This document shows positions 1 to 6,384 of a stretch of DNA of 6,699 nucleotides, piece by piece. Both the position numbers and the translations under genes were made by a program. The stretch is from an uncultured Lachnoanaerobaculum sp. (lineage in GTDB: Bacteria > Bacillota > Clostridia > Lachnospirales > Lachnospiraceae), in the NCBI GenBank assembly GCA_937925515.1, contig CALALP010000011.1, positions 1 to 6,699 of the forward strand, given 5' to 3'. The notes below the pieces were generated by a model. That model worked only from the letters and a program-made list of their open reading frames with translations, was not told where the DNA came from and did not search any database. How positions within the stretch are numbered: position 1 is the first letter of the stretch; every line of letters begins with the position of its first letter.

Positions 1-7
1 TTCTGTT

Positions 8-42
8 ATATATCTTGTCCCCCTACGGGGGACAAGATATAT
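8..42. repeat. Long perfect palindrome (strong hairpin)
   Basis: Positions 8-23 pair perfectly with 27-42, giving 16 base pairs around a three-base TAC loop. The inner part is five C:G pairs, flanked by an ACAAGATATA-type arm. It lies 66 bases beyond the stop of the last gene of the minus-strand run, so it could end that transcript. However, neither side carries the T-run of a factor-independent terminator: the minus-strand 3' flank is AACAGAA and the plus-strand flank is GGATAGCC. It may therefore be an intergenic repeat, a processing site, or a hairpin near the end of a mobile element lying to the left. The palindrome is certain; its role is not. Confidence 0.85.
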
Positions 43-108
43 GGATAGCCATTTTGCGACACCCTCATAACTATTGTTAAAACCTTAATCATATAACTTA
101 TTCTCTCA

Positions 109-1050
109 TTAGAAACTTATAATCTCATTTACAGGGCTTGTTCTTACAATATCTTTTACATAAATTACAGCACCTTCGCCACCATATACATCTACAAATT
201 CATTTTTTAAAGTACCTCTTACCTTAACCCAGTCCTTATTTTTAAATGCATCTACTTGTTCTGATTTGCATATAAGACCTAAAAATCTCATATCTGCCTC
301 ACAACAAGTCATAACTGTTCTACCAATTACCATTGAATTTTTAGGAATTGCCTTAGGCTTTAAGACTTGTCCTACATACTCAACCTCTTTATTGTCGTAT
401 TTTTCAGTTCTATCCATACTGTCAATATAGAAAATTCCAAAATACTGATTTTCAACAGTAATGCTATCTGCATTTATATCATAAGGAAGTTCAATACTAA
501 AATCTCCTCTAATTTCTCCCTCTTTGCCCTCAAATACTATCTCTGCATCAGACGCCATTGCTCTTATTGCAAGATGATACTTTGCAAGTATATCCATATC
601 AATATCATCTGCCCTATTACAGATTACAAGCTCACTTTTTCTAAGCATTGAACCCATAAGTGGTTTCATATTTTTTAAATATAAATCCATTGTAGAGGTA
701 TCAAAAATTGTAATCATCTGATTTAAGTATAACTCTTTAGGAAGTTTGAAATCATCTTGATTCCAAACTCCATTCCATTCTAAAAGTATTCTTTCAGGCT
801 TATATTCTTCATTTAGCTTGGCTAAATTTTCACTTGATATGTCCTCAATTTTTTGAGCCTCAAAAAGTACAGTGTTATATTTTTCAAGAAAAGATTTTTC
901 ATATTCTTCTTCGCCATATTCGCAAACTATAAGTAAGGTTTTACCCTCTGTCTGAAAATATTCCTGCTCCATAGTAAACTTTAAAAATTGAGTTTTTCCT
1001 GAATCTAAAAAACCATTTACTAAAAATAGAGGTGTCAGTTTTTCTTCCAT
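109..1050 (-). CDS. G3E-like P-loop GTPase fused to a YcgQ/TIGR03943-like C-terminal domain
   Basis: This 313-residue protein is probably cytoplasmic, since no signal peptide or membrane segment is visible. The N-terminal half resembles the G3E (CobW/YciC/UreG) GTPases: P-loop GFLDSGKT at residues 13-20, a Walker B-like ILLEWNG at 88-94 where the family usually has EPSG, and an NRAD at 145-148 in the NKxD position. The CxCC metal motif of the family is absent. From about residue 200 the sequence changes to a segment with PKNSMVIGR, MTCCEAD (247-253) and a VKVRGTL stretch, resembling the C-terminal domain of the YcgQ/TIGR03943 proteins that accompany a permease. The Cys pair at 249-250 could bind metal. 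The ATG has a GGGAGAG ribosome binding site and overlaps the stop of the upstream G3E gene by one base, implying coupled translation and joint function. Metal delivery is inferred from family and neighbour; the metal is unknown. Confidence 0.8.
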   Translation of the reverse strand: MEEKLTPLFLVNGFLDSGKTQFLKFTMEQEYFQTEGKTLLIVCEYGEEEYEKSFLEKYNTVLFEAQKIEDISSENLAKLNEEYKPERILLEWNGVWNQDDFKLPKELYLNQMITIFDTSTMDLYLKNMKPLMGSMLRKSELVICNRADDIDMDILAKYHLAIRAMASDAEIVFEGKEGEIRGDFSIELPYDINADSITVENQYFGIFYIDSMDRTEKYDNKEVEYVGQVLKPKAIPKNSMVIGRTVMTCCEADMRFLGLICKSEQVDAFKNKDWVKVRGTLKNEFVDVYGGEGAVIYVKDIVRTSPVNEIISF

Positions 1051-2174
1051 TAAATCTCTCCCTTGAATTTTTTCTCAAGAAGTTCTTTATTTAGCTTTGT
1101 TCCTATAACACATATTTTTCCTGTATAATCTGCCTCGCCATATCTAATTTGAACTTCTTCCGGAACAAAGTCAAAATGTAGCCACTTATCAGAATCTAAT
1201 TCCTTAACTATTCCCTTTGCTCTTAATACAACTCCAAATTCCTCTGTATTTGAAAGCTTATCTAAAAATTTCTCAAGTTCCTCTTTCTTAATAGGAGAAA
1301 CCTGCTCCATACCCCAACTTTCAAAAACTTCATCTGCATGATGATGTTCATGGTCATGGCAACCACAAGTACAGTCTGCCGGATGTTCGTGATGATGTTC
1401 GTGGCTATGTTCATGATGATGCTCATGGTCATGGTCGTGATGATGTTCATGTTCGTGGTCATGATGCTCATGTTCGTGGTCATGATGCTCATGCTCGTGA
1501 TGATGCTCATGTTCATGATGATGTTCATGCTCTTCAACTGTTTCTTTTAACAACATTTCCTTAATAGTTTCAATGTTTTCGTGATTTTCAAGAATTTCAC
1601 TTAAACGCTTTGCACTTAATTCTGAAATAGGGGTTGTTATAATTGCAGCCTCTTTATTAATTGAACGAATAAGTTCCACTGCCTCATTTATTTTATTTTC
1701 GTCAGCTATATCTGTTCTACTTAAAACTATTGTACTTGCATATTGAATCTGATTAATGAAAAACTCTCCAAAATTTTTAAGATAGGTCTTACATTTTTTA
1801 GCATCTACAACTGTTATTGCATAATTATTTGAAACTTCAAGTTCATTTTCCACTTCCTCTACTGCCTTAAGCACATCTGAAAGTTTACCTACTCCACTAG
1901 GTTCTATAATTATTCTATCAGGGGAAAACTTTGTAAGTATTTCCTTTAAAGATTTTGTAAAATCTCCCACAAGTGAGCAACAAATACAGCCTGAGCTTAA
2001 TTCTTTGATTTCAATTCCTGAGTCTTTAAGAAAGCCTCCGTCAATTCCTATCTCGCCATATTCATTTTCAATTAAAACAGTCTTTTCTTTAACTACTACT
2101 TCCTCTAAAAGTTTTTTTATAAATGTAGTCTTGCCTGCACCTAAAAAACCTGATATTATATCTACTTTTGTCAT
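1050..2174 (-). CDS. G3E family GTPase (CobW/YciC-like metallochaperone) with His-rich loop
   Basis: This 374-residue protein has the full G3E signature: P-loop GFLGAGKT at 9-16, the metal-binding CICC at 63-66, Walker B EPSG at 91-94 and SRTD at 152-155 in the NKxD position. A CobW C-terminal domain covers about 286-370. Between them, residues 216-279 form a low-complexity loop with about 36 histidines alternating with Glu and Asp, interrupted by a CTCGC cluster at 268-272. Members of this family load or traffic Zn, Co or Ni using GTP, and the loop is a likely metal store or sensor. I chose ATG 2174 as the start. An in-frame GTG five codons upstream lies inside the AAGGTGG ribosome binding site and is unlikely, although the spacing from that site to the ATG is rather long at about 12 bases. 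A gap of 68 bases separates it from galT. No Zur-type operator could be assigned, so the metal is undetermined. Confidence 0.9.
   Translation of the reverse strand: MTKVDIISGFLGAGKTTFIKKLLEEVVVKEKTVLIENEYGEIGIDGGFLKDSGIEIKELSSGCICCSLVGDFTKSLKEILTKFSPDRIIIEPSGVGKLSDVLKAVEEVENELEVSNNYAITVVDAKKCKTYLKNFGEFFINQIQYASTIVLSRTDIADENKINEAVELIRSINKEAAIITTPISELSAKRLSEILENHENIETIKEMLLKETVEEHEHHHEHEHHHEHEHHDHEHEHHDHEHEHHHDHDHEHHHEHSHEHHHEHPADCTCGCHDHEHHHADEVFESWGMEQVSPIKKEELEKFLDKLSNTEEFGVVLRAKGIVKELDSDKWLHFDFVPEEVQIRYGEADYTGKICVIGTKLNKELLEKKFKGEI
1338..1529 (-). repeat. Coding tandem repeat for the His/Glu/Asp-rich metal loop
   Basis: This stretch consists of degenerate CAT/GAT/TTC/GTG/CTC triplets on the plus strand, read on the minus strand as His, Glu and Asp codons. 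It contains an exact 21-base tandem duplication (1448-1468 and 1469-1489), each copy encoding a seven-residue EHHDHEH-type unit. The CTCGC cysteine cluster (1359-1373) splits the main block from a short HDHEHHH tail. Because the repeat unit is a multiple of three and lacks stops, other frames are open through it, giving spurious methionine/isoleucine-rich reading frames. Such a repeat is likely to vary in length between strains by slippage without breaking the frame. Confidence 0.9.
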
Positions 2175-2242
2175 TATTAAAATTACCACCTTTTATATTT
2201 TTTACTAAATAAGAATAAATAATTAGTATGAAGATTTTGTGT

Positions 2243-3742
2243 TTATCTATTTAGTTCCGTAAAAAATTTTAAGAACCCTTTTCTGCCGTTTTCATTGCAC
2301 TTATAAACGCCACAATCCTCAAGTACTTCTTTAAAAATAAGTCCGACCTCATTTTTAAGTATACTATCAATATTTTCTTTATTCAAATCCTTATATTTAT
2401 TTTTAATTTCCTCTGCCCAACTAGCATGTTTACTTATATCTTCATTACTTAAAATGTCTTTATCTTCCAAAATAAACTCCGACAAAACTGCAAGTTCAGT
2501 CTTTAACCTACTTGGCAAAATTGCAAGTCCCATAACTTCTATTAAACCTATATTTTCTTTTTTAATATGATGAAGTTCTTTCCTTGGGTGATACAATCCG
2601 TCAGGTCTTTCTTTTGTAGTAATGTTATTTCTAAGCACTAAGTCAAGTTCAAAATTCTCATCTTTTTTCCTTGCAATAGGGGTTATGGTATTATGAGGTT
2701 CATTATCAGTATATGCGAAAATGTTATTTTCCGAATCTGTATAACCTCTCCATACATTTAAAATCTTATCTGCAAGTTCTATAACTCTTTCACTATCCTT
2801 TCCTGTAAGTCTTATAACGCTCATAGGCCATTTTACAATACCTGCTTTTATATCCTCATAGCCCTTTATAGGAATATAGCTTTCAATAGGAGCTTTTGCC
2901 ATAGCAAATTCATAATGCCCACCTTGAAAATGGTCATGACTTAGAATAGAGCCACCCACTATTGGCAAATCTGCATTTGAACCTAATATATAATGTGAAA
3001 AATGTTTCACAAAGTCAAATAACTTTTGAAATGTTGCTTTCTCTATCTTCATAGGAGTATGCTCTCCATTAAACACTATGCAATGTTCATTATAATACAC
3101 ATACGGAGAATACTGCATAAACCAATCTAAGCCTTGTATTTTAACAGGAATTATTCTAAGATTCTGCCTTGCAGGATGATTTTTTCTACCTGAATAGCCT
3201 ACATTTTCCTTACATAATAAGCATTTAGGATAGCCACTTTGCTTTGCATTTTTAGCAGCGGCAATCGCTTTAGGATCTTTTTCCGGTTTTGAAAGATTTA
3301 TAGTAATGTCAAGCTCTCCATATTTAGTATCAACTTTCCACTTTATATCTTTTGAAATCCTATAAGTTCTTATATAGTCAGAGTCTTTTGAAAATTTATA
3401 ATAATAGTCTGTTGCAACTACCGGAGATTTCTTATATTCTTCATTAAACTTTGCTATTATCTCAGACGGTCTTGAAATAAGTGTATTCATAATCTTAGTA
3501 TCAAGTAAATCCCTATCTACAACATTATCCTCAATTATTTTTTCATTTACTGCATAATCAAGTAAATCTTTTAAAATAAATTCAAGCTCTCGTTTACTTG
3601 AAACTTTAGAATCTGTTTCTGTATAATCTTCTTTTTTTAAAATTTCAAGAATTTGATTTCTCGAATAAATAGCATCGCTTTCCTCCAATAATTTTCTCTC
3701 TATACCATAATCTACTAATTCATCAATTACTCTATCAATCAT
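2243..3742 (-). CDS. galT: UDP-glucose--hexose-1-phosphate uridylyltransferase, class II (GalT)
   Basis: This 499-residue protein has the length and layout of the Firmicute class II GalT, which exchanges UMP between UDP-glucose and galactose-1-phosphate in the Leloir pathway in the cytoplasm. The signature GGSILSHDHFQGG lies at 263-275, with H269-D270-H271 at the active site. A conserved YPKCLLC segment at 171-177 and the following ARQNLRIIPV (191-200) are also typical. The C-terminal part carries PRKELHHIK and an IGLIEVMGLAILP stretch, again class II features. The ATG has an AAGGGA ribosome binding site seven bases upstream and starts 19 bases after the previous stop. No galK, galE, galactosidase or sugar transporter is nearby, so the usual galactose operon context is missing. 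Its presence behind a membrane protein gene and before metal GTPases looks like positional co-transcription. Confidence 0.95.
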   Translation of the reverse strand: MIDRVIDELVDYGIERKLLEESDAIYSRNQILEILKKEDYTETDSKVSSKRELEFILKDLLDYAVNEKIIEDNVVDRDLLDTKIMNTLISRPSEIIAKFNEEYKKSPVVATDYYYKFSKDSDYIRTYRISKDIKWKVDTKYGELDITINLSKPEKDPKAIAAAKNAKQSGYPKCLLCKENVGYSGRKNHPARQNLRIIPVKIQGLDWFMQYSPYVYYNEHCIVFNGEHTPMKIEKATFQKLFDFVKHFSHYILGSNADLPIVGGSILSHDHFQGGHYEFAMAKAPIESYIPIKGYEDIKAGIVKWPMSVIRLTGKDSERVIELADKILNVWRGYTDSENNIFAYTDNEPHNTITPIARKKDENFELDLVLRNNITTKERPDGLYHPRKELHHIKKENIGLIEVMGLAILPSRLKTELAVLSEFILEDKDILSNEDISKHASWAEEIKNKYKDLNKENIDSILKNEVGLIFKEVLEDCGVYKCNENGRKGFLKFFTELNR

Positions 3743-3761
3743 AACAATCCCTTATCTAATT

Positions 3762-4289
3762 TTAAATATTTTTATCCGCACCAAAACCTGCCCTTGATAT
3801 TCTTTTAATAACAAGAGCAGCTAAAATACCGATTATTGTTCCTGTTACAATACCTGAAATCATAAGTACCGGAAGATATGAATAAACTCCTACATTTTCT
3901 ACTACCCTTACAGCAACTATAATCTGCCCTACATTATGAGCTATTCCACCAACAATGCTTACACCTGTCATGCTAAGTAGTTTTGTTTTCTTTGCTATAA
4001 TCATGCATAAAAGGCTTAATATCGCACCGGCAAGTGAATATATCATCATTGTTAAGTTGCCAAATGTAAATCCTACTAAAATTACTCTTACTATTGACAC
4101 TGCAAATGTAGCCAAAACCCCCAAAGTATATAGGCATATAATATTCACTAAGTTAGCAAGCCCAAGTTTTATCCCAGGTATCATAAGAGGAATAGGAATT
4201 AAATTTTCTATATAGCTAAAAATCATAGCAAGTGCAGTAAATATTCCAAAAGTAACAACTCTTTTTACTTTCAGTCTATTTGAATTCAT
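3762..4289 (-). CDS. Heptaprenyl diphosphate synthase component I / Gx transporter family membrane protein
   Basis: This 175-residue, strongly hydrophobic protein has about five or six predicted membrane segments by eye: roughly 12-32, 40-60, 62-78, 80-97, 108-128 and 137-162. The PGIKLGLANLV stretch at 38-48 is characteristic of the family named heptaprenyl diphosphate synthase component I, also called Gx transporter. Its fold resembles the substrate-binding S components of ECF transporters. The enzyme name is historical: no prenyl synthase catalytic motif such as DDxxD is present, so a small-molecule uptake role is at least as likely. The C-terminus ends in a basic KRISRAGFGADKN tail. A ribosome binding site AGGAG lies 10 bases upstream of ATG 4289, inside the end of the Asp23-like gene, and the start overlaps that gene's stop by one base. 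The prenyl synthase catalytic subunit often found nearby is not in the window. Confidence 0.85.
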   Translation of the reverse strand: MNSNRLKVKRVVTFGIFTALAMIFSYIENLIPIPLMIPGIKLGLANLVNIICLYTLGVLATFAVSIVRVILVGFTFGNLTMMIYSLAGAILSLLCMIIAKKTKLLSMTGVSIVGGIAHNVGQIIVAVRVVENVGVYSYLPVLMISGIVTGTIIGILAALVIKRISRAGFGADKNI

Positions 4290-4663
4290 TAAACATTAAC
4301 TCCTGCAATACTTACATCTACTTTTACAACACTAAGTCCTGTCATTCCCTCTATTGCAGATTTAACCTTATCTTGAACTTTTTTGCTTATCTCAGGAATA
4401 TGAGTATTATAGTTTACATTGAGCGCAAGCTTTACCTCTACTTCCTTATCATTTATTTCAACCTTTACTCCCTTTGATAAATTTTTCATTCCAAGTCTAC
4501 TTACTAGGGAATTGGTTATTCCTCCTGCCATAGAGCATACTCCGTCAACTTCAGTAGCTGCAAGCCCTGCAATTATCGCAACCACCTCATCTGCAATTCT
4601 TATATCTCCTATTGTTGTATTTTCTGTTTGAACTTCTTGGTTATTTGTTAATGTTTCTGACAT
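4289..4663 (-). CDS. Asp23/Gls24 family envelope stress response protein
   Basis: This 124-residue protein is the length of a minimal Asp23/Gls24 domain. It shows the family pattern: an N-terminal ADEVVAIIAGLAATEVDGV block at about 25-43, an amphipathic KVEINDKEVEVKLALNVNYN beta region, and a helix IPEISKKVQDKVKSAIEGMTGL followed by VVKVDVSIAGV at the end. Family members are cytoplasmic proteins linked to the cell envelope or to alkaline and membrane stress. It has no membrane segment of its own; the membrane protein encoded immediately downstream through a TAATG overlap could be a partner, but that is inference. The start is clear: a very strong AGGAGGG ribosome binding site lies 5-6 bases before the ATG. 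It is the first gene after a candidate extended -10 promoter and so probably opens the five-gene transcript. Confidence 0.92.
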   Translation of the reverse strand: MSETLTNNQEVQTENTTIGDIRIADEVVAIIAGLAATEVDGVCSMAGGITNSLVSRLGMKNLSKGVKVEINDKEVEVKLALNVNYNTHIPEISKKVQDKVKSAIEGMTGLSVVKVDVSIAGVNV

Positions 4664-4761
4664 AAAGCCCTCCTAAACATATATTTAAAATTTAACTCCT
4701 TAATTATAACAGAGTAAATAAGGTTTGCATAGTGTGGTATCTTATACTTTATAAATATCAT
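4648..4761 (-). other. Strong RBS plus ATG, 37-codon frame: possible vestige of a lost AbiEii toxin start
   Basis: A GGAGG site (4768-4772) stands six bases before ATG 4761, inside the last codons of the AbiEi remnant and overlapping its end by about 20 bases. This is the geometry by which AbiEii toxin genes usually begin. The 37-residue frame that follows (beginning MIFIKYKIPHYANL) runs through the asp23 promoter and into the asp23 gene, and it does not look like an AbiEii nucleotidyltransferase. I read it as a leftover translation start whose coding part was deleted. A translated leader peptide is less likely. Confidence 0.3.
4703..4731 (-). promoter_or_regulatory. Candidate extended -10 promoter for the asp23-led run
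   Basis: On the minus strand TGTTATAAT (4711 down to 4703) is a perfect extended -10 element (TG-n-TATAAT). A weak -35 match, TATGCA (4731 to 4726), sits 17 bases upstream. Initiation would fall near 4696, giving a leader of about 33 bases that carries the AGGAGGG site of the Asp23-like gene. It is the best promoter in the 78-base gap between the antitoxin remnant and the intact genes, and would let them be expressed independently of the broken locus. Predicted by eye only. Confidence 0.6.
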
Positions 4762-5149
4762 TTATAACCTCCAAATAAGTTCTCATTATTGTTCTACTCT
4801 TAAATTTATCTGCATACTCTAATAATTTTACACAATCCAATAAATTATTTCTTAGCCCATATCGTAAAGCTTTTAAAACTAAATCCCTATCCATTTTATC
4901 AATTTTACTAACCATTTATGCTAGAGTTCTTTCTTTTGAATAGACCAATACCTCATTTCCATAAGGTGTTTTTATTTTTTCCTGTCCCAACTCCCATAAT
5001 TCATTTTTTAAATAAAAGAATTTGTATTTATCTTTATCTTTTAGAAGTTGACTATTCCAACCAGACGGAATTGTGAGCGTGAAAAAGCTAGGGTTTTCAT
5101 CACTCAATTTATGAAGATAAAGGGAACTTTCATGTGAAAAAATTCCCTT
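4742..5149 (-). pseudogene. abiEi: AbiEi-type antitoxin remnant, 5'-truncated, with internal stop
   Basis: One reading frame shows the C-terminal part of the AbiEi antitoxin family (type IV toxin-antitoxin / abortive infection). It holds KGIFSHESSLYLH from 5149, then LTIPSGWNS, KNELWELG, KIKTPYGNEV and YSKERTLA. A TAA at 4918-4916 interrupts it, and the very next codon, in the same frame, resumes with MVSKIDKMDRDLVLKALRYG and ends in RTYLEV about 17 codons after LLEYADKF. Both halves match the family order, so the stop replaces one residue, as a single base change would do. About 135 codons remain of roughly 195-200. The N-terminal winged-helix DNA-binding domain is gone, replaced in frame by the xdhA-like fragment. 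The downstream 57-codon piece (4742-4915) begins with an ATG directly abutting the stop and could in principle be translated by reinitiation. No AbiEii toxin gene follows. Identification is from memory of family sequences; no search was run. Confidence 0.85.
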
Positions 5150-6360
5150 AAGTTCATAAGCATGACTTAGTATTTTCTCTCTTAAAGCCTTAGCTGTTTT
5201 TTCAATAGAAAAGCTTGCCATAAATGTTTGTCTTGAGGCATAAGCACCTGTTCCAAATGGTGTGATATCAGTATCTTGTACAGACATGACATGTACTTTT
5301 TCAAATGGTATACCTATTGAATCAGCTGCCATTTGTGCAAATGCAGTATCAGCCCCTTGACCGATTTCTGTTTCTCCAAGCTGTAATTGTATAGAGCCGT
5401 CTTGATTAATAACCATTCTACTTGAGGAAGACTCAAGTGCTATTGGCCAAACTCCTGTATTATACCAAAATACAGCCATTCCTAGACCTGTACGAATATT
5501 TCCTGTTTGATTTGCAAGTTCTTTTATTTTATTGTCATAGTCCATATATTTTTTTGCCTTTTCTATACATTGATTAAAACTGTCAAAATAGTTTACATTC
5601 TTAGAAAAAGCATCTTGAAAGCCGACAGGCATAAGACATTTTCTTCTAATTTCAAGTGGAGAAATGCCAAGTGCCCTTGCTACATCATCAGTATGACTTT
5701 CTACTGCAAACATAGCTTGTGGTATGCCATAACCTCTCATAGCTCCTGCTACAGGTCTATTTGTAAAAACTGTATAACCGTCTGCCTCTATATTTTCGCA
5801 AGGGTAAAGCTGTGGAAAACAACCACAACCTTTAGCACATATCGCATGTCCATGTGAGGCATAAGCACCTTGGTATGTGCCAATATATTATTTGGAAATC
5901 TCTTATGAAGTTGAGGAGCGTCATCTTTCATAGCCTCCATAATATCTGTAACTACCGGATATTCTTCATACTCTACTTCTAATGCTCTTATCGCCCTAGC
6001 TGCACTTACTTCGTCCTCAGCAACCACTGCCGCTATATCATCTCCTACAAACTTTACCTCATCTGTAAGTACCAATCTGTCGGCAACATCTTGATGAGAG
6101 GGGTCAGTAGACCAAGGATGTCCGGCAGTAGGATAATAATGTTTATCTTTAGCTACATCAAAGCAAGTAACTATCTTTACTACCCCCTCAATTTTTTCTG
6201 CTTTCTCCTTGTTAATCGATAACACTCTACCATGTGCAATTTTGGAGTGCAGGACTTTTGCAATATAAGCCTCTGCATCACATAGGTCGTCAGTATATTT
6301 TGTACGACCTGTTACTTTGTCAAAAGCATCTACACGTTGTATTCTCTTTCCAACTTACAT
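5150..6360 (-). pseudogene. xdhA: Xanthine dehydrogenase-type molybdenum-binding subunit, multiply broken
   Basis: This is a remnant of the large Mo-cofactor subunit (usually about 760 residues) of an anaerobe-type purine or xanthine hydroxylase. The start survives: AGAGG before ATG 6360. The second codon is TAA (6357-6355), after which the family sequence begins at once, VGKRIQRVDAFDKVTGRTKY. That frame continues through AHGRVLSINKEKAEKIEGVV, TAGHPWSTDP and FVGDDIAAVVAEDEVSAARA to FPNNILAHT, where it is lost near 5870. The next frame, open from 5887, resumes much later in the protein with QGAYASHGHAICAKGCG, then GAMRGYGIPQAMFAVESHTD, LGETEIGQGADTAFAQMAAD and GTGAYASRQTF. By family comparison some 150-200 codons are deleted, including the Mo-cofactor loop of the GGGFG type. 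The gene ends in REKILSHAYEL and fuses in frame to the antitoxin remnant, losing the C-terminal region with the catalytic Glu. An intact-looking 274-residue frame (4916-5740) is only a piece of this wreck. No xdhB or xdhC partner is visible. Confidence 0.9.
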
Positions 6361-6384
6361 GCTTTTTCCTCTTTTCTTTTATCT

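Noticed and set aside
367..651. Plus-strand 94-codon open frame
   Set aside because: It is antisense to the G3E-like gene, with no suitable ribosome binding site and Ile/Tyr/Phe-rich composition typical of antisense readings of AT-rich genes.
1338..1529. CRISPR-like or non-coding satellite repeat
   Set aside because: The repeat is in frame within a conserved GTPase, has no spacers and encodes a His/Glu/Asp loop.
1262..1550. Open frames on both strands rich in Met, Ile and Thr (minus 1262-1537, plus 1338-1550)
   Set aside because: They are other-frame readings of the CAT/GAT-rich repeat that encodes the histidine loop; no ribosome binding sites and no protein-like composition.
2175..2189. 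GTG start for the G3E gene five codons upstream
   Set aside because: The GTG is part of the AAGGTGG ribosome binding site itself, and family proteins start close to the P-loop, so ATG 2174 is preferred.
2005..2208. Plus-strand 67-codon open frame
   Set aside because: It is antisense to the conserved N-terminal P-loop region of the G3E gene and has no ribosome binding site.
3955..4631. Plus-strand open frames (3955-4215, 4280-4477, 4419-4631)
   Set aside because: All lie antisense to the membrane protein and Asp23 genes, which have strong family signatures and ribosome binding sites.
4916..5740. A functional 274-residue molybdenum hydroxylase or a new hydroxylase-antitoxin fusion protein
   Set aside because: It starts at an internal MRGYGIPQ segment of the family without a ribosome binding site, lacks the cofactor loop and catalytic Glu regions, and ends at a stop inside the antitoxin domain, so decay is the simpler explanation.
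5507..5857. Plus-strand 116-codon open frame
   Set aside because: It is antisense to the xdhA remnant, whose own frame shows clear family motifs; no ribosome binding site or recognisable product.
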